This document shows positions 10,494 to 22,555 of a DNA stretch of 64,000 nt, in pieces. The position numbers and the translations under genes were made by a program. The notes beneath the pieces are model-generated. The model worked only from the letters and a program-made list of their open reading frames with translations, was not told where the DNA came from and did no database searches. The DNA comes from Symbiodinium natans (taxonomy: Eukaryota; Sar; Dinophyceae; Suessiales; Symbiodiniaceae): NCBI GenBank assembly GCA_905221605.1, contig CAJNDS010000077.1:148057-212056 (forward strand), written 5' to 3'. Each line of letters opens with the position of its first letter. Position 1 is the first letter of the stretch.

Positions 10494-11396
10494 GGGAGGG
10501 GAGGGGAGGGGGGTGTAGGGTTGTAGGGTTTCAGGGTTTAGGGTTTAGGGTTCAGGGCTTGAGGAACCCTACCACCCTCAACTTCCCGAAGCCCTAGACC
10601 CTAAACCTCAAACCCTAGGCCCGGCACCCAGACGAATAAATGGGCTTACGATAGTAGGGGAACCTGATTGGGGTCCTTATTGCAAGGGATCCTCCTATCT
10701 AGTGGTCTACACTAGGGGGTCCTGATTACCATAAACCCCCAGAAAGAGAACCTAGATGATGGTCATTCGGGAGCAGGTATGTTGGTTGAACACTTACCGT
10801 ATAGTGGGAGTGACAGGGTGCTACAGGGGCCCTGTCTAATTTGAATGGTTTCCGATGCATCAGTGTGTTCTTTGTTCTGGGAAGCATGGGTTTAGGGTTT
10901 AGGGTTTAGTGTTTCGGGTCTAGATCTGCGGGGAAGTGCGGGGAAGTCTGCGAGCTTGAGGTTGTCGTGTGTGTGAAGCGCCTCGGGTAGAGCCCTATGA
11001 AAATCGAGGGCACTTTGAAAAAACGCGAAAGCCCCAAACTGCCAGACCCCAAGCCCGAAATCCTACCTCAACCCAGAAAAGCCCTGAAGATAAGAAGCGA
11101 ACATAACAGCAAAAGAGTATAATAGCATAATGGAGTAGAATGGTAAAGGTAACTTTCAACAGTCTCCTTGAAGATAAGAAGCAAGGAACCCTAAACACTT
11201 GAACCCCCAAGACTCACGCCTCACCCCGAAAGCTTAGAGTCCCAAACCCGAACCCGACACCCTCCAATGTGAAGAATGAAGTTGAGCAGCGTTTACAGTA
11301 AGCCGCTAAACCCAAACCGCTGCACCCTACACTGCTAAACCTTAAACCCGAAACCCTAAACCCTAGGTAAAGTTGCGGTTTAGGGTCGAGGGGTTC

Positions 11397-11456
11397 TCGC
11401 AGGACGCGGAGCAGAAGAAGGCAGAGTGCGCCGCGGCCTTCGACAAGGCAGGGTTC
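11397..11456 (+). other. Exon-like shard
   Basis: Open frame SQDAEQKKAECAAAFDKAGF, very G/C-rich at third positions, after a TTCTCGCAG that resembles a splice acceptor and before a TTTAGGG tract. Confidence 0.45.
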
Positions 11457-11754
11457 AGGGAAGTTCAGGGTTTAGGGTTTATGATTTATGATTTAGGGTT
11501 TAGGGTTTCAGGGTTGCTTTTGTTTGGCTCCCTAAGTTTGTTTCGAGCCTGCTACTGTAAACCCTAAACCTAAATCCTGATGGCATGTAGCTAGGTTGGA
11601 TTTTGGGACATTTTATATTTTCCTCTTTGGGTTTATAAGGGACCCTAGATATAAACATTTTTCAGGGTGTTTAAAGGCCAACCCAGGTAGGGTTTAGGGT
11701 CTTCAGGCCTAGAAACAGCGGCCCGTCTGTCCTGTGCCTGGGATGGAAAATCTC

Positions 11755-11846
11755 CTAAACCCTAAACCCTAAACCCTAAACCCTAAACCCTAAACCCTAA
11801 ACCCTAAACCCTAAACCCTAAACCCTAAACCCTAAACCCTAAACCC
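11755..11846. repeat. Interstitial CCCTAAA array
   Basis: Thirteen units running into an exon-like shard. Confidence 0.9.
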
Positions 11847-11930
11847 GAACTCAAGCACCCATTCCTCGAGCAGCAGGCATCGAAGCGCCCGTGGACGGAG
11901 ACGAACCTCGAGGCGCCGGAGGCGCACTTT
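11847..11930 (+). other. Exon-like shard, possibly from a protein kinase tail
   Basis: Twenty-eight open codons starting ELKHPFLEQQASKRPW. The HPF(L) motif is common near the end of eukaryotic protein kinase domains, so a kinase origin is possible, but the fragment is too short to prove it. CCCTAAA abuts the left side and TTTAGGG the right. Confidence 0.4.
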
Positions 11931-11987
11931 AGGGTTTAGGGTTTGGGGTTTATAGAAAGTGTATAGGGTTTGTGTCCGGAGTTTTGT

Positions 11988-11994
11988 CGTTTTT

Positions 11995-12036
<42 letters not shown>
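11988..12036. repeat. T-run joined to G-run
   Basis: About 15 T followed directly by about 33 G. A second T-run/G-run of the same layout lies at 14857-14900. Confidence 0.85.
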
Positions 12037-12037
<1 letters not shown>

Positions 12038-12169
12038 GGGGGGTTTTGCCGGTTTTTCTTTTTTATTTAAACTTTTGCTGACAACTTGATTTTGGTTCTG
12101 GGCTTTCTTTCCCTGCTGAAAGCCATGCTTTTGTTTCCTAAACCCTAAACCCTAAACCCTAAACCCCGC

Positions 12170-12247
12170 ATTGTGAAGGATGAAGGATTATTGCACGAGC
12201 TGCTCGTCATGAAACGCCTACAATTTCTGTTTATCCTGGCCTTGAGG
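12170..12247 (+). other. Exon-like shard
   Basis: Open frame IVKDEGLLHELLVMKRLQFL between a CCCTAAA tract (12138-12166) and TTTAGGG-like sequence. Origin unknown. Confidence 0.35.
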
Positions 12248-13227
12248 GTTTAGGGTTTCGGGTTTAGGGTTCAGGGTTCAGGGCTCAGGGTTCAGGGTAT
12301 AGTGTTTCAGGGTTTAGGGTTTAGGGTTTAGGGACTTCAGGGTTTTAGGGTTTGTAAGTCTATGGGTTTTAGGCCTTGGGGTTTAGGGGTATTTAGGGGC
12401 TTTAGGGTTTGCTTTTATGGGTATTTGGGTCTAGGGGTTCAAGGGTTCAAGGGTTCAAGGGTTTGGGGTTTGGGGTTTAGGGTTTAGGGTTTAGGGTTTA
12501 GGGGTCTCAGAGTTCATGGACTGGGGGGTTTGAGGGTTTTTTCAGCTTGAAGGCTGCACAGCCTGGGAACAGAAGACTTGAAGAGAACACGACCCTTAAC
12601 GGCGAAGCCCTGAACACTGGGACACGACACCCCAAGCAGACTCGAAACAAGCCCGAGACGTTCAGAATCTTCAAGTCCAAGTTTCGTGTTACGAGCCCTC
12701 CAGCCCTAAAACCCTGAAGAAGATCCCATCTAGGGGTCCAGGGTCTAGGATTTAGGAATGTTTTTGCAGGGGGATTTGAAGAGCCAGCCCCCTAGCTACT
12801 TTCGATTTTTTTTGGGCGGGGCACTCCTTCACAGGCTGCGCTCTCTGAAGCCAGGGACACTTTCGGAGCCCCAAAGCTTTGGGGTTTAGGGTTTAGGGTT
12901 TAGGGCTACTACAGCAAACCCTAAACCCTACACCCTGAATCTGAAGATCCTAAGCAACCATTTAGCTGATCCCACAAACCCTCCACCTAAGCTCTAAACC
13001 TAAGCCCTGAAGTCCTTAATGGGCCACCTAAACCCTAAACCCTAAACCTTAAACCCCTAAACCCGAAACCCTAAACCCTAAACCCTAAACCCTAAACCCG
13101 GGGGGGAACATCCCAAGCTTTAGGAGTTTAAGGTTTGGGCTTCAACATTGAGCCCCTGCGGAGCAGGCTCCTGGAGTCGCGCCTGTGAGAGTATGGGTGG
13201 CGAACAGGGTTTAAGCCTGAAAGCTTA

Positions 13228-13306
13228 AACCCAAAACCCTAAACCCTAAACCCTAAACCCTAAACCCTAAACCCTAAACCCTAAACCCTAAACCCTAAAC
13301 CCTAAA
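13228..13306. repeat. Interstitial CCCTAAA array
   Basis: Eleven units running into an open frame. Confidence 0.9.
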
Positions 13307-13313
13307 CCGAACA

Positions 13314-13440
13314 ATGGGGTGCGACTGTGCCTGGCAGGTCGGCCGCTTGCTCACGGAATGGGAGAAGGCGATCCAGGCACGGCCGCATGAGCTACGACCT
13401 ACCCAGTACACCAAACACGCAGATTTCAGACGAGCAGACA
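13314..13440 (+). other. Exon-like shard with ATG
   Basis: Begins MGCDCAWQVGRLLTEWEKAI and stays protein-like for about 40 codons. After that the frame runs into TA/CA and TAT/TTC microsatellites. Only the part before the microsatellite looks coding. Confidence 0.35.
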
Positions 13441-13444
13441 TACA

Positions 13445-13720
13445 TGTACACGCACATATATATATATATACACACATACACGTACATATATGTATGAGCG
13501 TGCATTATTATTATTGTTGTTATTATTATCATTGTGATTATTATTGTTATGATTATTGTTATTATTATTGTTATTATTATTCTTATTATTATTCTTATTC
13601 TTCTTCTTATTCTTCTTCATATTATTCTTATTATTGTTCTTATTATGCTTATTTTGATCCCGAAGTGTATACATACACATACATACTGTATGTATATGTA
13701 TCTGCCTTCATGATACATGC
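13445..13720. repeat. Compound microsatellite (TA/CA, TTA/TTC)
   Basis: Alternating TATA/CACA, then TTATTG, TTATTC and TTC trinucleotides, then TACATA again. Frames through it give poly-Tyr or poly-Asn and are not genes. Confidence 0.85.
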
Positions 13721-14379
13721 ACAATATGTATATGTCAATGCATCAGGCTCCTCATCTACTGCAAAGGCAGTCACCCAAGTTAAGAGTGTGGTCCCTAGCA
13801 AGAATCCGTAACCTTTTGGGGGGGCTTCGTCGTTATATCCATTCGGGGGCCCATACTCTAAGCCCCTGGCGCCAAGAAAAACCTCTACTGTGTTCCTCTG
13901 AAAGCATGAGTAGGTTTTGCGATGGTTTAGGGGGCTCTTACCCGAAATCCTCTGAAGTTTGAAGCCACCCCCCCCCCCCCCCCCCCCCCCGCCTTTTATA
14001 CCTCAGATTGCAACACAAGTTGGCTTCAGCTAGTGGCACTTCTCTTGGGGATCCCAATCCCGCAGTTACGGAAAGATCCGTACATTGAAATGGGGATCCG
14101 AGCATGATTTCAAACAGTATGTGGGTTGATTCACGGGTTGCCCACAGAGGCCAAAAACCCTTCTACTAAGCGATGCACTGCTTATTCGGCACAGATTGGC
14201 GGAGCAGACGCTTTTACAAAGGCAAGTAGGTGGTTTAGGCGTTGAGGCTTGGGCCTAGGCTAGGATCCGGGCTTGGGGCCCATCAGGATGTGGGGGGCTA
14301 AGTGGTTGGCTTTGGGGCTTAGGGTCTTGGGATTCAGGATTCAAGGTTTAGGGGGGTTTCGCTGTAAAGGACCCGGACC

Positions 14380-14475
14380 CTAAACCCTAAAACCCTAAAA
14401 CCTTAAAACCCTAAAACCCTAAAACCCGAAAACCCTAAAACCCTAAAATCCTACAACCCTAAACCCTAAAACCGA
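14380..14475. repeat. Variant 8 bp telomere-like array CCCTAAAA
   Basis: About 12 units of CCCTAAAA with single-base variants. The extra A makes this an eight-base register, unlike the seven-base arrays elsewhere. Confidence 0.75.
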
Positions 14476-14495
14476 AACCCGAACCCCCCCCGGGC

Positions 14496-14564
14496 CAGAC
14501 CGCAATTGTGCTGGCCTCAAGTGCCAAGACAGACGTCGCCATGACCCTGGGCTGCAGAACAGGG
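14496..14564 (+). other. Exon-like shard
   Basis: Open frame QTAIVLASSAKTDVAMTLGC with G/C third positions, between C-rich and G-rich telomere-like tracts. Confidence 0.4.
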
Positions 14565-14860
14565 TTTAGGGTTTTTAGTGTTTAGGGTTCAGGGTTTAGG
14601 GTTATGGTGTAGGTCCTCGTATACGAAGTACCCCCAGCCACCCCAGCATTCAGCGGTTTGAGTTTCGGGTTTGGGGTAATTGCGTGCCGCCATAGCAGCC
14701 TGTGCCATCAGCCTTTCGCAGGTCTGGCAGTCCACAGGGAAGGAGGGGGGCTCACTAAAATCAGTAGAGAAGGGGCGGATGGTGGTCTGCTTGTTCTAGA
14801 CGCCTCTCGGCTGGAAGCCGAGGCGATTATTGTGTTTGTTTCTGTTTTCTTTTTTTGTTT

Positions 14861-14902
<42 letters not shown>

Positions 14903-15182
14903 GGAGGGGGGCGAGGGGGAGTGGGGGGTGGTGAAAAGTGCTTGCAAACTTAAGAAAAACATTAAGCAATCCAGAAATTTGCTCTACAATCCAGAGAAAA
15001 TGTGACTCTGCCAACCAGAAAGAAATCTTGTCACATAGTCCGGAACACTCCAACGCTCGCAGAAAGGTTCCGAAAACTGTGCTTTCTTTTCCTCAACCCT
15101 AAATCCACCCCAAATTTCGCAGCCCGGTGAAGAAGCCGGCCCCCTCAGCCCTAAACCCCTAACCCTAAACCCTAAACCCCGG

Positions 15183-15279
15183 CCAAGGAAGCGCCTTGCG
15201 CTGAAGAGAATCACCTCTGAAAACGGTGCCAAGGGTCTCGAGGCCGCTTCCGCTCACAAGTGCTCGCTACATTGCCAGG
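15183..15279 (+). other. Exon-like shard
   Basis: Open frame containing PRKRLALKRITSENGAKGLE and ending SAHKCSLHCQ at a TTTAGGG tract. A short CCCTAAA tract lies just upstream. Protein unknown. Confidence 0.45.
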
Positions 15280-15335
15280 GTTTAGGGTTTAGGGTTTAGG
15301 GTTTTAGGAAGAAGGGTTTAACGTTTGCTGGCGAC

Positions 15336-15408
15336 GTAGAATAGGGATTATCGTACCCCCTATTATAATCCCGATTAAGGACCGTTAATATAAGGAGGAA
15401 CATCCAAG
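15336..15408. mobile_element. MITE family C, right half
   Basis: Matches the right part of the full copy at 19110: TATTATAATCCCGATTAAGG, then GGAGGAACATCCAA. The left end is lost. Confidence 0.5.
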
Positions 15409-16461
15409 TTTAGGGTTTGGGTTTAAGGTTGAATGTCTAGGGCTTACACTATATACACGAGCTCCCTCCAAATTGGAGTTTTGGTCAAAATATGACTTCC
15501 GGCAGTGTTTGTTTTACACGTTTAAACATGTGACTTTCTTAGCCAAAGGTGGCCGGATGAAGTGAAAGGTATCAGTTGATGATTAGCTTACATTTATTTG
15601 CAGCTCCAACAATTGTACCTTTTAGGCTCCGGCTAGATTTCTGTCCACTCGTACATACCCTAATCCCTAAACCCTAAACCCTCAACCTTAAACCCCAAAA
15701 CCTAAACCCTAAACCCTAGCCCCAAACCCTAAGCTCTGAACCCTGCAGTCCCAAACCCTGAACTCTTTGAACCCCAGAAGGAATACATACAAGCCGAACC
15801 AAATTCCTACCCAAAAAGCACCCTCCAACAGACCACACCTTAAGACAACGGCCCAAAACAAAAACTGACCCTTTGAATCCCTGAGCACTCGAGACCCTCA
15901 ACCCTACAAGCGAGCGCTTCCTGAAAGCCCAAGCTGTCAAAAGCATCGGCCCAAAAGAATAACCAATTTCACTACCCACTAGTGAGAATCCCACCCCGAA
16001 CCAAAAAACTGTCGACCCCAGACCGACCCAGAGTAGGCCCTTGTTCCCTTTCTTTTAAGGTTTGGCCCCTGAAGCCAAAAAAGTGCACCATTTTTATAAT
16101 CCTAGGTTACTCTTGGGTCGAGCCGAAGCAATGATGCCAGTGAGCTTGGTTCCTCGAAGTACGGCAGCCCAAAGGGGTTAAGGTTTGGGGTTTGGGGTTT
16201 AGGGTTTAGGGTTTAGGGCCGCAGGAAACTGAGGCCTTTAGGGTTTAGGATTTAGGTCCCTGGATTGTTTTTTTGACCCTTAAGTTTATGCTAGCGACCC
16301 TCAACCGCCCCTCCCCCGCAATGTCTGGCACCTACCCTAAACCCTAAACCCTAAACCCTAAACCCGACATCCCGACATCCAAAAAATCCATGAGCCCTGC
16401 ACTCTTACTGGGTGGTACTGGGTGGAAAGCAAGTCAACGTGATACTTACAAGGTCCTGTTT

Positions 16462-16569
16462 AGAATGACCCTAAATCCTAAACCCTAAATCCTAAACCCT
16501 AAATCCTAAACCCTAAATCCTAAACCCTAAATCCTAAACCCTAAACCCTAAACCCCTAAAGCCTAAACC
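16462..16569. repeat. Alternating CCTAAAT / CCCTAAA array
   Basis: CCTAAAT and CCTAAAC alternate regularly, giving a 14 bp higher-order unit repeated about five times, then ordinary CCCTAAA. Confidence 0.8.
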
Positions 16570-16582
16570 CTAAATCCCAGTA

Positions 16583-16649
16583 GCCTCCCCGAAGGCCCTG
16601 AATGGCGCCGCGGGCGAGGTCGAAGGTGACCGCCACACCCTGCCTCTTC
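16583..16649 (+). other. Exon-like shard
   Basis: After CCCAG it reads ASPKALNGAAGEVEGDRHTL up to a TTTAGGG-like motif. Short and of unknown origin. Confidence 0.35.
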
Positions 16650-17358
16650 TTTAGGGTAAATTATAGGGGCCTTAATTTTTTTAATAGGGTTTTGGGGGGG
16701 TATTCTAAGGGACCATAAGGGAATGCTATGAGAATCTATTCCGACCGCGACAGCAGGGTTTTTGCGGTCGGGTTTAGGGTTTAAAGGCTGCCTCTTGCCT
16801 AGCTAGGCTTTAGGGTTTAGAGGGGGCCATCGAGCGCTAAAGGCACACTAAGGCTTTCTGGCTACCTTTTGTTAAGGCCCTGAACCCCTACCCTAAACTC
16901 AAAAGCCGTAAATCTGAAGCCCTTACCAAAAGGGATCCCATAACATTGAAAGCAGAGGCTCAGGTGAAGGACGACAAAAGTTCTTACGCAGTAGCATACA
17001 ACTTCCTGGCTCTTCATAGGGAACTTGAGAATTTGGTGCCCTAACAAAGCCTTTAAAGGGTTAAGGTTGACTTTTGCCTGAACCTCTGCTGAAAGTAGCA
17101 GGCATAATTGCCAAGTGATTCCCTTATCATCCCTATGAAATTAAGCCGTCATCATCAGCATCATCATCATCATCATCATCATCGAAGACGGGTTCGTTGG
17201 GCTTAGGGTTTAGGAGAAGCTGGTGCCTGTTGACTTGCAAGCCAGCGTTTCCGTGTTGAAGCCTCTTGAAAAAGAAGTCTTAGGGCATGAAGTGGGCTGT
17301 TCTCTCAATTCGGGCCCCTGTTGCGGCGTCCTTGTTATAAGGGTGCCGTATTGTGTAT

Positions 17359-17461
17359 CTTAGTAGCTGAGCAAGTACACTTTACACTTTTTGGGATACT
17401 CTTATCCCCTAAAGAACTGAAAGCGTACACTTTTTGGGGGCTTATGAACTCAGCAACTAAG
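17359..17461. mobile_element. MITE family A, copy 3
   Basis: Complete 103 bp copy with ends CTTAGTAGCTGA and TCAGCAACTAAG, the same length as copy 1. Confidence 0.75.
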
Positions 17462-17807
17462 ATGTGTAATTCAGAGAACTCCGCAAATGGCGATGCCGCG
17501 GCATGTCCAGCACTTTTTCTGGTGCGTCTGAAAAGCCACAAAGGTCCCAACCCGCGCGCCCGTCACCCCAATTGAACTTGTAAGGTGGTTTTTGGGTTTA
17601 GGGTTTAGGGTTAGCCCCCAAAAAACCCTCCAAAACCCCAAACCTCAAAACTCTGCACCCCCAAACCCCAAACCCTCCTAGCCCTAACACCTAAACCCCA
17701 ACCCGCAAACCCCCAAACCCTAAACCCTCCTAGCCCTAAACCCTAAACCCCACACCTCAACAACTCCAAAGCCCCAAAACCTGGGCCCCCGCGCTGATTT
17801 AAACAAA

Positions 17808-17873
17808 AAGAGAGGCCTTGGCAAACGCTTGACGAAGCTCCGGACGAAAGTCCTTGAGGCGCTTCGGCAGGGC
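17808..17873 (-). other. Exon-like shard on the minus strand
   Basis: The minus strand reads ALPKRLKDFRPELRQAFAKA with G/C third positions. It is the only shard I noticed in this orientation. A TTTAGGG tract lies just to its right. Confidence 0.35.
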
Positions 17874-18360
17874 GGTTCTTTAAACTAGGGGTTTAGGGGT
17901 TTAGGGTTTAGGGTTTAGGGTTTAGGGGTTTACAGAAATTGTATAGGGTTTGGGTCCCAATAAGTTTTGAGCGAAACGTTTTGAGCGAAAGTTTTGTTTT
18001 TAAATATTAGGTTTTAGGGTCGGCGTGGGGGGGGCGGAGGGTGGTGCGGCGGGGCGGGGGGAAGGCTGAAAAATCGAGGTTTCTGGAATTATAACGATTC
18101 AATCATCCTTTGGATATTTCTGAAATGATTTTCAATTTATTTTGAGGTTTTCAATGGAATATTTTGAAAACCAAAATTTTATTTTTTAAATTATGGATAG
18201 AATTTTTTTGAGTCTGAATCATTTCAATTTATCTTGGGGTTTCCAATGGAATATCTAATTTTTTATTTTTTCAATTATGGATAGAATTCTTTTGATTCTG
18301 AATCATTTCAGTTTATTTTGAGGTTTCGAATGGGATATCTAATTTGAAAACCAAAACAAA

Positions 18361-18602
18361 GAGGGTTTTGGGGGGTGTTTTTGGGGGGGGGGGGGGGGGG
18401 AGGGGGGTGGGTTTTGGGGGGGTTTTTGGGGGGGGGGGGGGGTTCGGGGGGGTTTTGGGGGGGGTTTTGGGGGGGGGTTTTGGGGGGGGTTTTGGGGGGG
18501 GTTGGGGGGGTTTTGGGGGGGTTTTGGGGGGTTTGGGGGTGGGGGGTTTGGGGGGGGGGGGGGGGGGGGGGGGGGGGTTGGGGGAGGTTTTGGGTGGGGG
18601 GG
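18361..18602. repeat. G-rich low-complexity tract
   Basis: About 240 bp of G runs separated by TTT. One strand gives poly-Gly frames and the other poly-Pro; neither is a credible gene. Confidence 0.9.
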
Positions 18603-18808
18603 CACGCAGTCTAATTTGGGACCTCTCGTTGGAGGGTCGAGTTTCGGGCTTCATTTGTGGGCTTGACGTGTAAGAGGTTTAAGTAAATTGAGCATTTGGT
18701 CTCCCAGGCGCTTTGGATTAATTTACTTAAACTCTGTATGTCAGCTGTTTAGACAAAAATCTTGAAAATTCAGAATGATACCACATACAATTTCTATTTA
18801 GTTGTCTT

Positions 18809-18908
18809 GAGGGTTTAGGGTTTAGGGTTTAGGGTTTAGGGTTTAGGGTTTAGGGTTTAGGGTTTAGGGTTTAGGGTTTAGGGTTTAGGGTTTAGGGTTT
18901 AGGGTTTA
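18809..18908. repeat. Interstitial TTTAGGG array
   Basis: Fourteen perfect units. Confidence 0.9.
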
Positions 18909-19109
18909 CTTTAAACTAGGGTTTTGGGGTTTGCAGTAGGGGTTTTGGGATTTGGGGGTTTTAGGGTTTTAGGGGTTGTGGGGTTTTGGGGTTTGCGGGT
19001 TTAGGGTGTAAGGGCTTAGGGGCTTAGGGGTTTAGGGCTTTAGGGCTTTAGGGCGTTAGGGCTTTAGGGCTTTAGGGCTTTAGGGGTTTGGGGGTTTGGG
19101 GGTTTTGGG

Positions 19110-19200
19110 TTGGGATGTTCCCCCGTATACTAACAGTCATTATAATAAGGGGTTACTATAATCCCTAATAAGGACTGTTGGTATAAGGGGGAACATCCAA
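19110..19200. mobile_element. MITE family C, complete copy
   Basis: A 91 bp element whose ends TTGGGATGTTCCCCC and GGGGGAACATCCAA are inverted repeats that continue inward through TATACTAACAGTC and GACTGTTGGTATA. A half copy lies at 15336. Confidence 0.7.
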
Positions 19201-19349
19201 TGGTAGAGTTTAGGGTTTAGGGCTCAGGGTTTCAAGGGTTTGGAGGTTCAGTGTTTAGGGTTTTGGGTTTCCTTGTGATAAGCGTGTTGTATTCTGCAGG
19301 GGACACCAGAAAGGACAACTACTTAGAGAGCTGCCCAACGTTTAACCAC

Positions 19350-19531
19350 TACTTGGAGGTTCAGGGTACTTATAACTACCCAATTATAAGTGTAGTTACA
19401 ACCCACTTATAAGCCCTTTAAGTACCCCAATGGAGTCAGAATTGGGTTATAAGTACAGTTATAATTGGGCTACTAAAAACCATGAATCATGAACCTCCAG
19501 GTATTGGCAGCTATCCATGAACCTCCAAGTA
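19350..19531. mobile_element. MITE family B, complete copy
   Basis: A 182 bp element that starts TACTTGGAGGTTCAGGGTAC and ends CCATGAACCTCCAAGTA. A second, inner right end (GAACCTCCAGGTA) stops at 19503, so the right terminus is duplicated. The interior is AT-rich with ATTATAAGTG and its complements. Confidence 0.75.
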
Positions 19532-19671
19532 AACGGTTTGGGCCAACCCTCCCCTCCCCCACTCCCCAGCCAAAAACAGTCCGACAAAGCCAAGAAACTC
19601 TCAGCCCTCGAAGCCCAGAGGCGGCTCAAGGGACGTGGCAGGTCGTCACGGCTCATAGCCCCCTAAGCTTC

Positions 19672-19774
19672 GTAGCTGAATGAGTAAGTACACTTTACAC
19701 TTTTTGGGATACTACGAATTCCCTGTAGAACTGAAAGTGTACACCTCTTTGGGGCCTATGCTTTCAGCAACTAT
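19672..19774. mobile_element. MITE family A, copy 4
   Basis: Starts GTAGCTGAATGAG, contains a duplicated GTAAGTACACTTTACAC stretch, and ends CAGCAACTATG. It lies about 140 bp from the family B copy. Confidence 0.65.
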
Positions 19775-21349
19775 GTAAATAGGGCATTCTTTAGTCCCAT
19801 AGCCCCAAAGGACAAGGCCTTTGCTTTTCCAGGGGGATCTTATACATATATATATATAGTATTTATTTATTTATTTATTTGTATGTATATTTGTTTATTC
19901 ATTTACATATATTCTATATGTGGGCGTGTGCATGTGGACAGATATACATATGATGCTAATTCCTTAAGCCCTAAACCCTAAGTCCTCAACTTACAAGGAA
20001 CCAGTCAGCTTGAATCCCCACACCCTAAACCTTAAACCCTAAACCCTAAACCCTCCTCACACCAGAAGGCCCTTGAAGCCGGGGATTCTCTGCCCTCCGC
20101 CAGGAAAGGCGGGCACTCTTTCAAAGGCCCAGAGAGGCGGTCCGTTCTATTTAGGGGTGGGGGTTTGGGGTTGGGGGGGGGGGCAAGTGTAAGGTTTTTT
20201 CGTTCAATTGCATTTACAAACTCTGACTGTCGCAATTGCAATCGATTTAGAGATGTGACCTTGAGATTGAGCCATGACAAGAGAAGAATGAGGGTGCGAC
20301 AGGCTCTTTTGTTTAATGGTTGTACAAGCGACACGTAACATATGAACACCATTGAAGTTCAGATGTGGACGGTTCTCAGCAAGAGAGAGACCCAGAAAGA
20401 ATCTGCACAAAGCCGCATGAAATTGCCGTTCAACCTCCTATTCCCTTCCTGGCTCCTCTTAAGCCTGCAACTTCTGTTTGGTGGCCCTGGCTTGCTTAGG
20501 CGGAGGCCTTGTGTTTCTTTGGAGTGATTCCTGATGGGTTGGGACAGCTTGAGTTTAGGGTTTAGGGTTTAAGGTTTAGGGTATTTGGGGCGATCTCGTA
20601 TTCTACCTCGATCGTCAAAAAATGCTATATTTGGAGTTTTGCGAGTTTTTTTTTGTGGCGGGCTACAGTGGGCCAGGCCCGATCGAAGCAAAGCGCACAA
20701 TACTGGTCCCCCTTTTACGAAAAGACCTTCATAAGGATTCTAATCGGGGCAATATGAACGCTAAACCCTATTGAGGCCTGTTAGCAAAAGGGGAGAATCC
20801 CACTTGTAGGGTTCAAAGCGTCACGGAGTTGAGAGGCTTGGCAAGTTTGTTCAGGGTACCCTAAGCCCTAAACCCTAAACCCTCAACCCTAAACCCTAAA
20901 CCCTAAACCCCAAGCAACCACAAGTTTTCGAGGGATGGCTTTCTGGCAGGCCCTAGCTTGACTCATGGTGGACCATATGGAGGACATGCTGCTTTTGCAT
21001 GGTTTTTGTGCTCAGGCTATTTTGGTGTTTCGGTGTCAGGACTTTTGACGTCCGCAGATATGAAGGGCATGCTAGGGCTCCAGATGCTCTGCGGGATTCT
21101 CGTGGGGTGGCAAGAGTTTAGGGTTTGGGCACAGCTCCACGCCCGAGGGGAGGAATAACTTGGACGTTGGAGCTCAGGACACACGTTACGCGACTGCCTA
21201 AAGTCGTTCAGACTCTTACGAGGCAGTGGCATGAAAAACCCTATACCCAAGACACATGCGCGGCCAGGACACACTTGTAAGGAAAGCGAGTTGAAGTTGT
21301 TTTGTCTGCAGGGAGGCTTCAGGTTCAGAGCTACGGCAATGACGGGGGT

Positions 21350-21530
21350 TCTGTGCTTATGCCCTGCTGGCAGAATCCCAGGGGCTGGGTAGCTCGATCC
21401 GTCTTTCGGTGGCTCAATCCGGTGGCGGCTCATGTTAGGCCTTAAGCCCTACTGGCAAAACTCCAAGGGTGAGTGGCTCAATCCGTCGCTTCGTGGCTCA
21501 ATCTGGTGGCTCGGTGGCTCATGTAAGGAC
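21350..21530. repeat. Tandem duplication of about 90 bp
   Basis: A segment with CTACTGGCAAAACTCCAAGG (second copy) and GTGGCTCAATCCG occurs twice side by side, the first from about 21350 and the second from about 21440. It keeps an open frame but resembles no known protein. Confidence 0.45.
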
Positions 21531-22470
21531 CCCTTAGGACAGTTTGGGGTCCATCACTCTGTTTGGGAGGTGCCGGGCTTTCGTGCCCGTGCCCTTGTAG
21601 AAGCCGCAAAACTCAATTCCCAGCGAGTGAATCTCAGGTCTCCGCAATTCAAAGGGGGGTGGGGGGGGGGGGGGGGGCAGGAGGCACAGAGTCATACATG
21701 CCGCTTTAACGCACCAATACCCAGAATGCATTCTTTACACGAGGAGATCTTCAATCTACTCCTGGGACCATGCCTTCACTTCGTTTGGGCAAAACTGGAG
21801 TATTGCGCCAGGGAATCACAACCCTAAACCCTAAACCCTAAACCCGAAACCCTAAACCCTAAACCCTAAGCCCTAAACCCTAAAGCCCTAAGCCCTAAGT
21901 GGAGGTTGAAGTCGGGACACCTTCAACGGTTGCCGTAAGCAAATCGCTCATGTGGTCACTTCCGCCAACTACGGAACCTCTTTTAGGTCATATCTTGGAA
22001 GAATATATGAGATTCATTCGATCAAGTTCTCGAAAATATGATTATATCAGAAGAGATTGCTAGATTTGCAATAGCAATGGCTATGTCATGGCGTACAATT
22101 GATATCCATCAGGGGCTCAGGCCGAAGGTCAAGGATACTCAAGAGACTATATACATGAATGGGTGATACTTGGAAATGGTTGATATTAGGAGATTCAATA
22201 ATTCAAAATGTCGATTTAACAATATATTTTTAACGCTACGCGAGCCGCCTCGGCCCGGCCCAGCGCATGCGCGTGAGCATGGTGATTCCGCAGCGCCCAA
22301 GTCGGACCCCAAGTAATAAGGGTTGGGTTTAGGGTTTAGGGTTCCGGGGTTATTGTTTGGGGTTTAGGGTTGAGGGTTAGTTAAGGGTTGAGGGCTTAGG
22401 GCTCAAGGTTCACGGTTTGGGGTTTCGTATTTTTGGAATTGGGTTCAAGGTTCAAGCCAAACCCTCAAGC

Positions 22471-22555
22471 AAGGGGGAGGAGAGGGAGGGGAGGGGAACA
22501 GGGAGGGGAGGGGAACAGGGAGGGCAGGGGGGGCGGGGCAGGGGCAGGCGGGGTG
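22471..22555. repeat. GGGAGGGGA / GGGAACA tandem repeat
   Basis: Purine-rich tandem units of GGGAGGGGAGGGGAACA grade into GGGCAGGGG. Confidence 0.7.

Noticed and set aside
18313-18673. Glycine-rich or proline-rich proteins
   Set aside because: These are poly-G tracts read in different frames.
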